This document shows positions 17,420 to 25,837 of a stretch of DNA of 64,000 bases, piece after piece (the first letter of the stretch is position 1; each line of letters starts with the position of its first letter). A program made the position numbers and the translations under genes. The notes below the pieces were generated by a model that searched no databases, was not told the origin of the DNA, and worked only from the letters and a program-made list of their open reading frames with translations. The DNA comes from Paenibacillus sp. PK3_47 (GTDB lineage: Bacteria; Bacillota; Bacilli; Paenibacillales; Paenibacillaceae): positions 682,001-746,000 of the forward strand of contig NZ_CP026029.1 of NCBI RefSeq assembly GCF_023520895.1. The letters run 5' to 3'.

Positions 17420-18474
17420 TTTCTCGAACCTCCTTGAGATTGCAGAATCAGGCAATGAGCATGAATAAGACGGTACACTTCTCGTGTTTCTATTGTACTA
17501 TCAGTCAATAAGAAAAACAAAGCTTTGTTGTTATCTTCATCAGCATGGAAATTAAATATCCATGTAATATTATTATTCATAGCCATGCTAAACGCTACAA
17601 TAAACCGGTTTTTATAGGGTGTATCCAGCTCAGGTTCATAACGGTCTTTTTTATGCCGCAATGCCCGAATAACTGCATAGTGTTCATCTACTATCTCAGC
17701 CGGTACTTGTATTCTATCTTTTGAATGGCCTGTTGTCCCATGATCAGCTATTTTATGCAGGACTTTGTTCGTCTCGTCCAGTTCATAAATTGTAAATCCG
17801 CTGAACAATAGCAAAGATGAGGATCTAAAATAACCGTTTGTCAGTTGATAAAATATAGTAATTATTTCTTTTACAAGGTCAACTATAAGTCTGGTTTGTT
17901 CTTGAAGATCCTTAATATCATTTTGTAATTTTATATTTTGTTCTCTTGCTGCTGCAACATATCTATTATGCTCATCTGTAAGTTTATGTATTGTTTCATC
18001 TCTGATGGTAATTTCACGAAGACTTGGATTATGGGTAACTACTTCATCGTAAAGGCCGGTAAATGAGAAGTCAAAGGGGATATATTTAATGAATAAATCA
18101 TATTCCCTTCTTTTCGCTAATCTGTAAGCGCCTATATGAAAATTATTTCGATCCTTAAGATCAATCATCCTCATAAACTGTAAAAAACCAGCAACAATTC
18201 CCCCTAGCAGTATGGCTGCTACAATACTTATAACTTTGGAAAGTATGGGCATTTCCGCCAAAAATCCGATTCCAAGACTAACTAAAGCCGTTATTAAAAT
18301 TGGATATGTCGCCTTAAGGATTTGAATAAAACTTTTTTGCTTAAATAATCCGGCTAATAGGCTCATGAACCAAGAACCCAGTTTTTCGTCAGCATAACTT
18401 TTTTGAAGAGTAATAAAAACATCATCGAAGTCTTCACTTAAATTAAGCAGCCTTTGCTTGAAGTTTCCCTCCAT
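17398..18474 (-). CDS. Membrane protein with coiled coil and GAF-like C-terminal domain, unknown
   Basis: A 358-residue protein with an amphipathic N-terminus, two adjacent membrane helices (about residues 55-75 and 80-103), a cytoplasmic helical stretch with a predicted coiled coil near 160-200 (RYVAAAREQNIKLQNDIKDL), and a C-terminal alpha/beta region (215-345). The last part has the look of a degenerate GAF-type sensor (LLLFSGFTIYELDETNKVLHKIADHG), but I cannot name the family. The start is supported by AAGGAG seven bases upstream. Base composition is clearly more AT-rich than the flanking operons, which suggests transfer. It overlaps the small ORF downstream. No enzymatic motif is seen. 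Confidence 0.75.
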   Translation of the reverse strand: MEGNFKQRLLNLSEDFDDVFITLQKSYADEKLGSWFMSLLAGLFKQKSFIQILKATYPILITALVSLGIGFLAEMPILSKVISIVAAILLGGIVAGFLQFMRMIDLKDRNNFHIGAYRLAKRREYDLFIKYIPFDFSFTGLYDEVVTHNPSLREITIRDETIHKLTDEHNRYVAAAREQNIKLQNDIKDLQEQTRLIVDLVKEIITIFYQLTNGYFRSSSLLLFSGFTIYELDETNKVLHKIADHGTTGHSKDRIQVPAEIVDEHYAVIRALRHKKDRYEPELDTPYKNRFIVAFSMAMNNNITWIFNFHADEDNNKALFFLLTDSTIETREVYRLIHAHCLILQSQGGSRKCGEKLP

Positions 18475-18562
18475 ATCATCGCTCCTTAAAATATCTGCAT
18501 TAATACAATTATATCCATTGTAGTAGAAACAGCTTAAGGTTCACAGCTAAATTTATAACTTT

Positions 18563-19453
18563 CTACCCCTCCCCCCAACTCCTCCGGTACAACAGAGCGG
18601 GAAGCTGTCCCGCCTTCCTCCTGTAATGACCCGTTTCAGCCACGAGACCGGCCGATGTACGCCGGAAGTCTGCCTGGTGCAGCTTTTTGCCGATAATTAC
18701 CTCGTACACCTGCTGCAATTCCGTCATGGTGAACTGCTCCGGCATGAGCTGCAGCGCAGCTTCACAGTCATCACTTTGCTCCCGCAGCCGCCCGATAGCG
18801 CAGGCAATAATTTTGGCATGATCAAACGCCAATCCGTCATTCGACATGATGGAGTACACTGTGGACTTCGAGTTCGGCTTTGCTCTTACGGTCCGGTTAA
18901 GGATGGCTGCCAGCTCTTCTTCTCCGGCACGAAGCTTAAGCTCATAGGTCCATGTTTGGACGTAGCCTTCTTCGAACAGCTCCTTGTGCTCGCGCAGCAG
19001 CCGGTAGCTTACCTTGAACCAGACGGCAGCATCCGCATCGTCTCCCGCATGTATTTGCAGCCGGCTGCTGCCCACAAGGGCCATATGGCTGCAGCTGATT
19101 ACCCAGGAACGAGGGTCCCTTCCGACATCAGAAAAGATTCCAACCTGCTCCAATTGAACGTCACTCAAGCCCGTTTCTTCGTTAAGCTCCCGTGCAGCAG
19201 CCTGCTCTGCGGTCTCATCCGGCTGGACAAAGCCGCCCGGCAGTGCCCATTTTCCCAAAAAGGGATGACCTCCCCGGCGGATGAGCAGGATGTACAGCTC
19301 CTTATCTGGAAGCTTGTGGAAGTTGTCCTCTTCTCTATCCATGACTGTAAAAACAACCATATCCGCCGCCACCGAAGGCCGTTCGTAATCCCCGGCCCGG
19401 TACTGCTCCAGAAATTCCCGTTCCGTAAGTCCGTTACGATCCAATACTTCCAC
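18563..19453 (-). CDS. nrtR: NrtR-type regulator: Nudix domain plus winged helix
   Basis: The N-terminal Nudix domain (about residues 25-165) has a complete Nudix box GGFVQPDETAEQAAAREL then NEETGL, so hydrolase residues are retained. The C-terminal 80 residues form the winged helix seen in NrtR repressors of NAD metabolism (FTMTELQQVYEVIIGKKL, ending GQLPALLYRRS). NrtR proteins bind ADP-ribose or related NAD metabolites through the Nudix domain and release DNA. The start is GTG at 19453 with GGGAGG eight bases upstream. It is the last gene of pnuC-nadR-nrtR, and a palindromic site lies at the head of the operon. ADP-ribose pyrophosphatase activity is also possible. Confidence 0.88.
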   Translation of the reverse strand: MEVLDRNGLTEREFLEQYRAGDYERPSVAADMVVFTVMDREEDNFHKLPDKELYILLIRRGGHPFLGKWALPGGFVQPDETAEQAAARELNEETGLSDVQLEQVGIFSDVGRDPRSWVISCSHMALVGSSRLQIHAGDDADAAVWFKVSYRLLREHKELFEEGYVQTWTYELKLRAGEEELAAILNRTVRAKPNSKSTVYSIMSNDGLAFDHAKIIACAIGRLREQSDDCEAALQLMPEQFTMTELQQVYEVIIGKKLHQADFRRTSAGLVAETGHYRRKAGQLPALLYRRSWGEG

Positions 19454-19477
19454 TGTCTTCGCCTCCCAGATTCTAAT

Positions 19478-20488
19478 CTATTGCAGCAGCTCCCCGAAAT
19501 AATTGCTATAAGGCTGAAACCTGGCCAGTACCTCGTCTACCTTGCGCATCCGTTCCTCCAAACTGCCCCTCAGCGTAATATAGGGAATCCGCCGCTGTTT
19601 CAGATCCGCTATGATCTGCCGGTGAAAAACATGCCGCTTCTGATCCCCGCTCCGGTCCCACGTATCGTCATAAGGAATATCGTCTTCACAGAGGAAGAAC
19701 AGATCATACCGCTGCGCGTTTTCCAGGGCGAGCCGGGTCAGCAGCTCCGGTGCCCGTCCGTGGTAATCCAAGGCGTACATATAAGTGGTGATAGCATTCG
19801 TATCAACAAAAAGATACCGGTCTGCCGCAAGCAATGCCTGCTCCTCCCGTTCCATGTGGCCCACTGCAATCTCGTCAAAAGCTTCCAGAGTGATCCGGCG
19901 GTCCACCTGATGTTCAGCCCAGTAATCCCGTCCGTACTCACCGGCAAAAGCTGTCCGGTACCGGCGGGCCAATGCCTCGGTAATGGTCGACTTCCCGGTC
20001 GACATGGCCCCCACAAAAACCGCCTTTGTGATCAAATCCCGGTAGACGATATCGCTGACATAATCCCGGTATTTATAAGGATCCGAGCGGACCATGGTGG
20101 CCGATACCGGCACCTTCTCCCGGGCTTCATCCACACGCCGGTCCTCTGCACCCAAGGCGATGCTCATATGCCTGCCATAAAACTCGCTGCTGTAAAAATG
20201 GGTGACCTGCTCCCCGTCCAGCAGTCCCAGAATGTACTGTTCTTCGCGGATTTCATGCTCTCTGTCGTCAGAGTACCCGTCCGGACCGTCCCAGGCCTCA
20301 ATAACCCGGACCGCCGGATAGAGCTCACGGATCCAGCCCGACCGGATATGGAGCGGCACCGGAGTAACCTTTGTCTCATAGATCACCACAATCAGCTCAT
20401 CGACCTCCTGCAGTGCTGTTTCGATCATGAACTGGTGACCTTTATGCAGCGGTGCAAATTTTCCGAGTGTTAACCCGAGCTTTTTCAT
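19478..20488 (-). CDS. nadR: NadR-type bifunctional NMN adenylyltransferase / ribosylnicotinamide kinase
   Basis: Residues 1-165 form a nucleotidyltransferase domain with the GKFAPLHKGHQ motif, equivalent to (H/T)xGH, that makes NAD from NMN and ATP. Residues 168-336 form the P-loop kinase domain (VFVGAMSTGKSTITEALARRY) that phosphorylates nicotinamide riboside. The E. coli-type N-terminal repressor domain is absent, so regulation is left to NrtR. ATG 20488 follows AAGGAGG and overlaps the pnuC stop by four bases. With PnuC it imports and converts nicotinamide riboside to NAD in two steps. Confidence 0.93.
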   Translation of the reverse strand: MKKLGLTLGKFAPLHKGHQFMIETALQEVDELIVVIYETKVTPVPLHIRSGWIRELYPAVRVIEAWDGPDGYSDDREHEIREEQYILGLLDGEQVTHFYSSEFYGRHMSIALGAEDRRVDEAREKVPVSATMVRSDPYKYRDYVSDIVYRDLITKAVFVGAMSTGKSTITEALARRYRTAFAGEYGRDYWAEHQVDRRITLEAFDEIAVGHMEREEQALLAADRYLFVDTNAITTYMYALDYHGRAPELLTRLALENAQRYDLFFLCEDDIPYDDTWDRSGDQKRHVFHRQIIADLKQRRIPYITLRGSLEERMRKVDEVLARFQPYSNYFGELLQ

Positions 20489-21162
20489 GCGACAGCCTCC
20501 TTAGCCCCTTTGTTCCAGTTATAGTAGCCGTAAGCTGCGTTGAGCAAATAAGCACTCCACATCACAATCATTAACGGACCTTCAGCACTGCCGTCCAGCG
20601 TGCGGATACTCCACAGCAGCACTGTGAACATATTCAGCACAATATAAACGAGCCATTGCTCCTTAAATCTTCTTACCATCAGGATAGTGGCCACCACCGA
20701 CAATACTGTGGTTACGGCATCGATATAAGGCGAATTCTGCCCCGGTATGAAAGACAGGCCGAACCCCAGCAGCAGCGTCCCTGCAATACAGACCGCCCCA
20801 ACGAGAACGATACCTTTTCCCTCCATCTGGCGCATGGACAGTTTGCCGCTCTGATAGTTCTGTTTCCACATGTAAAAGCCAATGAGATTCATCGGGACAA
20901 AAAACAGCAGATTCAGCATCACTTCCCCGAACAATCCGTTAATATAGGCCAGGTAGGCATAGCCGAACGTATTATACATGCCAAAAACATAACTCATCAG
21001 CTTCCCCTTCGCCGTCAGCACCACGCACAGCACCCCTGTGATGAAGACCGTGAACCCGAATACAGAATCTTTGGAAAGAAACGTAAAAATAATTCCGGTT
21101 AAAGTAAAGACAACGAGCCAGACGACTTCGAACATTTTCCAGCGGCCTGCAGCTTTCTGCAT
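20485..21162 (-). CDS. pnuC: PnuC nicotinamide riboside transporter
   Basis: An integral membrane protein of 225 residues with about seven helices. PnuC hallmarks are the MSYVFGMYNTFGYAYLAYINGLFGEVMLNLLFFVPMN region, here with the W-rich NLIGFYMW motif. PnuC carries nicotinamide riboside by facilitated diffusion, with intracellular phosphorylation as the trap. The ATG at 21162 has GGAGGGG eight bases upstream. It is the first gene of the NAD-salvage operon, behind a promoter (21242-21270) with an inverted repeat at the start site. Confidence 0.93.
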   Translation of the reverse strand: MQKAAGRWKMFEVVWLVVFTLTGIIFTFLSKDSVFGFTVFITGVLCVVLTAKGKLMSYVFGMYNTFGYAYLAYINGLFGEVMLNLLFFVPMNLIGFYMWKQNYQSGKLSMRQMEGKGIVLVGAVCIAGTLLLGFGLSFIPGQNSPYIDAVTTVLSVVATILMVRRFKEQWLVYIVLNMFTVLLWSIRTLDGSAEGPLMIVMWSAYLLNAAYGYYNWNKGAKEAVA

Positions 21163-21206
21163 TTTGCATCCCCTCCGGTTGATCTGCTTTTTAATGCCAA
21201 AACACT

Positions 21207-21239
21207 TAATAACATTTTGTTATTTACATTTTGTTAATA
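21207..21239 (-). promoter_or_regulatory. Probable NrtR operator at the pnuC promoter
   Basis: AATAAC-ATTTT-GTTATT (21208-21224) is a perfect 6-5-6 palindrome. Directly beside it, the same core recurs (TTACATTTTGTTAA), so the minus strand shows two TAACAAAATGT units 15 bp apart. The site begins just after the predicted -10 and covers the likely transcription start, a position that fits repression. Assignment to NrtR rests on gene context. Confidence 0.6.
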
Positions 21240-21241
21240 TC

Positions 21242-21270
21242 AATTTAGCAGATGCTCACGTGACTTGCAA
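21242..21270 (-). promoter_or_regulatory. Sigma-A promoter of the pnuC operon
   Basis: On the minus strand TTGCAA (-35) and TAAATT (-10) are separated by exactly 17 bp. The predicted start lies about 90 bases before the pnuC ATG, within the inverted-repeat site. Confidence 0.55.
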
Positions 21271-21296
21271 GTAAAACTTTTACTACAAACGTTGAA

Positions 21297-21326
21297 AAGG
21301 CGGTTGCTCCATGTGAGCACCGCCTT
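21297..21326 (-). terminator. Terminator downstream of the membrane-anchored unknown
   Basis: AAGGCGGT-T-GCTC and GAGCACCGCCTT form a 12-pair stem with one bulge around CATGT, followed on the minus strand by TTTTC. It lies 40 bp past the stop at 21367. Confidence 0.65.
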
Positions 21327-21366
21327 CACTTATAGTAAGATTATGTATCTTAAAACATGATCAAGA

Positions 21367-22086
21367 TCAAACCGGGTCCTTGGAGGGAGAGATAGATAGT
21401 GACAGCATTTCGCTGCCCCCGCCTGTTAACAAAAACTCCAATCCACTGGAGGAAGTATAGGAGTAATTTATTGGATCCACAGGGAAAACCTCATCATATA
21501 ATCCCAGATCGTTAAGTATAGTATCTAATTCTGACGGGGACATTTCAGGAGCAACGGCTTGAATGATTTGTATCATCCCTACAATCTTGCTCGTTCTAGA
21601 CAACTCATCCCCCTCTCCACGGCTAAGTACAGTAATGTATGTTAAGTTCCGGTTAGCATCTGACTCACCGTAAAAGATTAAATCCGGATCCAGAAAACTG
21701 CGGAACGACTCATGATCTTCAGGCACATAAGTACCTGCGTCAAAAGGCGCCAGATCATCAAAATTGTAAGACAGCCCCCTATTATAGATCATAGTATTAA
21801 AATTCCCGATGAAAGGATCCAGTCCGATTCCCAGGTCGGATTTGCGAACTTGTTCATCTTCAGGAGCTTGATCCGGCACGGGTTCTTCCTCCGCTTCTTC
21901 AAAATCCAAAGCAATCCCGCTGCCGGAGCCAGTATCTCCGCTCTCACTACTGGAAACCGCCACGGGCGATGGTCCAACCGACATTTGAATACGGATGGGA
22001 TTTCTCTGCAGAAGCACTGCAATAATACAAATAAGAATTATCACTAAAACAATTAGACTTTTCTGCAAATTCGAGATTTTTTTCAA
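21367..22086 (-). CDS. Membrane-anchored protein of unknown function
   Basis: No family is recognised. One N-terminal membrane helix (SLIVLVIILICIIAVLL) is followed by a Ser/Gly/Glu/Pro-rich, acidic spacer (about residues 45-80) and an extracytoplasmic domain of roughly 160 residues. Its first part resembles the surface of secreted single-anchor proteins (LGIGLDPFIGNFNTMIYNRGLSYNFDDLAPFDAGTY). The start is most likely TTG 22086, preceded by GGGGGAAAG; a GTG at 22110 lacks a ribosome site. It stands alone between NAD salvage and the APH-fold kinase, with its own terminator. Confidence 0.7.
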   Translation of the reverse strand: MKKISNLQKSLIVLVIILICIIAVLLQRNPIRIQMSVGPSPVAVSSSESGDTGSGSGIALDFEEAEEEPVPDQAPEDEQVRKSDLGIGLDPFIGNFNTMIYNRGLSYNFDDLAPFDAGTYVPEDHESFRSFLDPDLIFYGESDANRNLTYITVLSRGEGDELSRTSKIVGMIQIIQAVAPEMSPSELDTILNDLGLYDEVFPVDPINYSYTSSSGLEFLLTGGGSEMLSLSISPSKDPV

Positions 22087-22323
22087 ATTACTTTCCCCCT
22101 GCTGTTTCACTTAAATTTATGCTAATAAAGCTTAGCACTGTTTGTCCTTTTTGATCAATCAACATGATCACTTTGCAAAACATTGATAGAGAACGGGATG
22201 GAGCGGTACAGGTACAGCGCAAAAAAGACGGGCTTCTCTAGGGGAAACACCGCCTTGTAGGTCAACCGCCGGGAATCCGGACGGCAGCTCAGGATTTAGA
22301 CTTAAGGTTTAACACAGGCCACT

Positions 22324-23301
22324 TTACTTTAAGGAGTGCACCTCGCACCAATTGCGCAAAAACTGCAGATTCGTATCAAAATAATGATCGTTCTGCCAGC
22401 CGCCTCCCCATATTTCGGAGTTGCCTGTATGGAGGCCCATCAGCCAGATTTCCCGGATCGCCACGAACATCGGTATCGCTTTCAAATCATATTCTGACAT
22501 TTTTTTATGCTTCCGGTAGGATTCCAGGAACAGGGTCCAGCGCTCATTCTCAAAATGCTCTTTCTCTTTTCCTCTAACTTTTGCCCATAAAAACACCGAA
22601 ATATCATAAGCCCTCCACCCGAAGCCTCCACAGTCAAAATCGAAATGCATCAGCGATTCCTCATGAAAATGTACGTTGCCACCATGAAGATCCCCGTGAC
22701 ACGCTCCCCAATCCAGCATGGATGAGATTTCTTCTACGAGACCCGTCAACAATTGTGCTGTAGATTTTAGATAGTCCATGTCCTTGGGCCTGTGTAACAG
22801 ATGGCCTTGTATCTTTTCAAGAGGCTGCTCAAGCAAATGATTCAGATTAAGGGCGAACCTGCCCTGGCCAGACTTAAAATCATCCAGAGCCAAATGCATT
22901 CTGGCCACTTGTTCCCCGTATAATCCGCAGCTCTCCTGTTGATCCGAATAGCCGCCTTCCGCATAAGTAAACAACACCGCGAAACGCTGTCCTTCGGCAG
23001 CATCAAGTTCAATCAGGTATTCGCCACTCTTCCTGATAACGGGCACGGATGCAGGGATATCCTTTCTATACAAGTGATTCAGCATCTCTATTTCAAAATC
23101 GATGTCCGGTTTACTCCGCCAGTGTGCTTTGTAGATCCGGAGTATGTATTTACCGCTAGACGTCTTAACCGTATAAGTATCATTAAGCCCGTTTGAAATA
23201 AAACGGCATTCCAGAGTATCCCCGATTTCATAAAGCTCCTTGATCACCGGTAATATGGCCTCTGAAGAAATGACTGAATGATACACAGGCAATTTCAGCA
23301 T
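22324..23301 (-). CDS. APH-family phosphotransferase (homoserine-kinase-like fold)
   Basis: An aminoglycoside-phosphotransferase-fold kinase of 325 residues. The nucleotide-binding lobe contains YTVKTSSGKYILRIYKAHWRS. The catalytic loop is CHGDLHGGNVHFHEE (Brenner's motif, near residues 205-220) and the metal-binding segment is HFDFDCGGFGWRAYDISVFLW. ATG 23301 has AAAGGAGG seven bases upstream. The substrate is unclear: such proteins include CotS- and YutH-like spore kinases and homoserine or choline kinases. It is a single gene with no functional hint from its neighbours. Confidence 0.8.
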   Translation of the reverse strand: MLKLPVYHSVISSEAILPVIKELYEIGDTLECRFISNGLNDTYTVKTSSGKYILRIYKAHWRSKPDIDFEIEMLNHLYRKDIPASVPVIRKSGEYLIELDAAEGQRFAVLFTYAEGGYSDQQESCGLYGEQVARMHLALDDFKSGQGRFALNLNHLLEQPLEKIQGHLLHRPKDMDYLKSTAQLLTGLVEEISSMLDWGACHGDLHGGNVHFHEESLMHFDFDCGGFGWRAYDISVFLWAKVRGKEKEHFENERWTLFLESYRKHKKMSEYDLKAIPMFVAIREIWLMGLHTGNSEIWGGGWQNDHYFDTNLQFLRNWCEVHSLK

Positions 23302-23415
23302 GGGTGGCCTCCTTTACTAATAGCCCTTATATAACTCATTATACGAACGGCAGGATCCCAGAACTATGTAACAAACAACTATAGACGAACGCTGCCAAAA
23401 TAGCCCCATCCAAAG

Positions 23416-23970
23416 CTACACATAATTTCTTTTGTATATCAAAGTTATTTGCTCCGCTATGTCCCGGGCGCTAAATCGGGTGCCATCCTTAATCCACCAC
23501 AAAATAATCCCCAGCAGTGACGCTGTAACCATATCAAGCGAGGCTACCTCCCGGGTTCCGTTCAGGTTTCTCAGGGTTCTTCGTTTTTCAATCGTACTTT
23601 TGATCAGGCTGGTCAGCTGGTATTTGAAGCCCTGATGCTCTACCAGTACTGCACAAACCTTCCGGTATTCATAAAAACATTCTAAAAAGGTAACCAGCTG
23701 CTCCTGTTCGTTATGGCTTTTCATCAGCATCAGCGGTTCTACTTTCCCGGCGAGCTCATCCAGAATGTCATGAACGAACTGGCGCAGCAGGTCATTTATG
23801 TCCTCATAATGCAAATAAAACGTTGCACGGTTCAGTTCGGCACGGCCGGTAATTTTCTGGACTGTCAGTTGGGAGATCTCCACATTATCGGCCAACAATG
23901 AAAAAACAGCATTCTTCAGCATCTTTTTTGAGCGGACAGCCCGCGGGTCTGCCCTTTTGTGTTCAGCCAT
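23416..23970 (-). CDS. TetR-family regulator of the divergent efflux pump
   Basis: N-terminal TetR helix-turn-helix (SKKMLKNAVFSLLADNVEISQLTVQKITGRAELNRATFYLHYEDINDLL) with the C-terminal four-helix domain found in YxaF/TetR_C-type proteins. ATG 23970 is chosen because GGAGG lies five bases upstream; a TTG at 23982 would overlap that site. The product has 184 residues. It is divergent from the DHA2 transporter across a 166-bp gap with three TTGACA-like blocks, so it probably represses the pump. Confidence 0.85.
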   Translation of the reverse strand: MAEHKRADPRAVRSKKMLKNAVFSLLADNVEISQLTVQKITGRAELNRATFYLHYEDINDLLRQFVHDILDELAGKVEPLMLMKSHNEQEQLVTFLECFYEYRKVCAVLVEHQGFKYQLTSLIKSTIEKRRTLRNLNGTREVASLDMVTASLLGIILWWIKDGTRFSARDIAEQITLIYKRNYV

Positions 23971-24095
23971 TTCATCCTCCAATGTGATTTATTCGGCATT
24001 TCATTGACACAAGGAACACCTTCTGTCGTATAGTTGACACTTTCACTTACATTGCAAATAGGAATCGTACTTAAATACTGATATGATTCATTTTA

Positions 24096-24111
24096 TTGAC
24101 ACGATGTCGAA
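24096..24111. promoter_or_regulatory. Possible operator/-35 block before the DHA2 transporter
   Basis: TTGACACGATGTCGAA is an almost perfect palindrome (TTGACA/TGTCgAA) 25 bp before the transporter start. TTGACAC also occurs near 24004 and 24034. The repeated element may bind the divergent TetR protein, but no spacing rule confirms it. Confidence 0.35.
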
Positions 24112-24136
24112 AAAGCAATGAAATGAGGACTGCAGT

Positions 24137-25612
24137 ATGCAAGAAGATACTAACAAAATAAACAAAGGAATTCTGCTGACGATCCTGATCTGCGGCTGTT
24201 TTTTATCCACACTCAATCAGACGCTGCTAAATGTCGCCCTAAGCAATCTGATGGATGTATTTCATGTTACAGCAACAACGGTACAGTGGATATCCACAGG
24301 CTTTATGCTGGTTAACGGGATCCTGATTCCGGTCACAGCCTACCTGATGAAGCGGTTTACGACACGCCAGCTGTTCCTGAGCGCCATGTTCTTTTTATTG
24401 GCCGGATCGGTTATTTGTGCCGCCGCCCCAAGCTTCAGTGTGCTTTTAACAGGACGGATGATTCAGGCTGCCGGTGCAGGCATCATCATGCCGCTCATGA
24501 TGAGCGTTGTGCTGGCTATTTTCCCTGTTGAAAAACGCGGCAGCGCCATGGGCCTGCTCGGGCTGGCGATGATTTTTGCCCCGGCCATCGGCCCGACCCT
24601 CTCCGGGTTTATCGTAGAATATCAATCCTGGCGCTGGTTATTCATCGGCCTTACTCCGCTTGTTCTTATCGTTATCGTGCTGGCATTCAAGTATCTGGTG
24701 AATGTATCTGAAACCTCCAAATCGAAGCTCGATGGAATCAGTGTTCTTTTATCCACCATTGGATTCGGCCTGATTCTATACGGCTTCAGCAGTGCCGGCA
24801 GCAAAGGCTGGGAGGATATCCTGGTGCTCCTGTCTTTGGCCACTGGCCTTGCTGTAACAGCCCTGTTCTGTATCCGGCAGATAAAGTCCGATGATCCGCT
24901 GTTAAACCTGTCTGTTTTTAAAAATAAAATTTTTACGCTCACCTCACTTATTAACGTATTAGTTACGATGATGATGTACGCGGATATGATCCTGCTGCCC
25001 ATTTATCTGCAGAACGGCCGCGGCTTCACAGCTTTTGATGCAGGACTGCTGTTATTGCCGGGTGCACTCGTTAATGCCTTCATGTCACCTGTCACCGGTA
25101 AGCTGTATGACCGCTGGGGTGCCAAGCCGCTGTTCATCATCGGTTTACTGTTTGTTATTCCATCCATGTGGGCGGTAACAGACTTAACCCAGTCCACGAC
25201 GTATACTTACCTGATGATTCGTACCATCGGCCTGCGGATCGGCTTGAGCTTCATTACCATGCCGCTTAATACAGCCGGACTCAATGCGCTGCCCAAGCAG
25301 CTCGGTACGCATGGCACTGCCGTGAATAACACCGTCCGCCAGATTGCCGGGGCCATTGGCACAGCTGTTGTGATTACGATTTATACAGTGCAGGCAACTG
25401 GCCATGCGGCTGCAGTAATGCAGGCCAATCCTTCTACTACAGCTGATCTTCTCAAAACCCTCTCCTCCATTCTGGGGGCCAGCGATGCGTATTACTTTAT
25501 GATGATTTTATCCATTGCCGCCCTGGTAATGACCTTATTTATGCCAATGAAAAACAAGGTGATAGAAGAAAAGAAAGCAGCCGCAGCCAGTAAGGAAGAG
25601 CCTTCTTTGTAA
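24137..25612 (+). CDS. DHA2-family multidrug MFS transporter (EmrB/QacA type)
   Basis: A 491-residue transporter with about 14 predicted helices. The first has LSTLNQTLLNVALSNLM, the DHA2 signature region. The motif C-like segment AMIFAPAIGPTLSGFIVEYQSWRWLFIG marks drug:H+ antiporters, and the C-terminal half contains NAGLNALP and TAVNNTVRQIAGAIGTAV. The start has GAGG eight bases upstream. It is probably induced when the divergent TetR protein binds its ligand. The drug specificity is unknown. Confidence 0.9.
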   Translation: MQEDTNKINKGILLTILICGCFLSTLNQTLLNVALSNLMDVFHVTATTVQWISTGFMLVNGILIPVTAYLMKRFTTRQLFLSAMFFLLAGSVICAAAPSFSVLLTGRMIQAAGAGIIMPLMMSVVLAIFPVEKRGSAMGLLGLAMIFAPAIGPTLSGFIVEYQSWRWLFIGLTPLVLIVIVLAFKYLVNVSETSKSKLDGISVLLSTIGFGLILYGFSSAGSKGWEDILVLLSLATGLAVTALFCIRQIKSDDPLLNLSVFKNKIFTLTSLINVLVTMMMYADMILLPIYLQNGRGFTAFDAGLLLLPGALVNAFMSPVTGKLYDRWGAKPLFIIGLLFVIPSMWAVTDLTQSTTYTYLMIRTIGLRIGLSFITMPLNTAGLNALPKQLGTHGTAVNNTVRQIAGAIGTAVVITIYTVQATGHAAAVMQANPSTTADLLKTLSSILGASDAYYFMMILSIAALVMTLFMPMKNKVIEEKKAAAASKEEPSL

Positions 25613-25659
25613 AAGCGGGTAACCGAAGGGGGGTTCCAAGTCATGAAACGGCTGCTTGG

Positions 25660-25740
25660 GAAACTCCTGTTTTTTCACATACATTTGGTCATTTCCATCG
25701 CAGTGGCGCATTGTATTCGCTTTTTCGCATACATCCGTGA
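25660..25740. repeat. GCACATT-family hairpin repeat, two units
   Basis: One complete unit, GCGCATTGTATTCG then CTTTTTCGCATACAT, starts at 25707. The end of a second unit (TTTTTTCACATACATTT) lies 50 bp before it. The same unit occurs at 56067-56150 and, inverted, at 30871-31036. Nothing else is seen between the DHA2 gene and the terminator at 25791. Confidence 0.65.
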
Positions 25741-25790
25741 ACTGGGCGGGGATTGTTGGATGGGGGAAGCGGATGCAGTCACGCCGGGCA

Positions 25791-25820
25791 CAAAAAAACT
25801 CCCTGCCACCGGCAGGGAGC
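25791..25820 (-). terminator. Strong terminator of the two-gene ABC operon
   Basis: CTCCCTGCC and GGCAGGGAG pair perfectly around a three-base loop, and seven T follow on the minus strand. It lies 18 bp beyond the permease stop. Confidence 0.9.
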
Positions 25821-25837
25821 CTCACTCTTTGATTCAC

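Noticed and set aside
18626..20473. 615-codon open frame on the plus strand
   Set aside because: It lies entirely opposite nrtR and nadR, both clearly identified, and its translation has no domain features; it is a GC-bias shadow.
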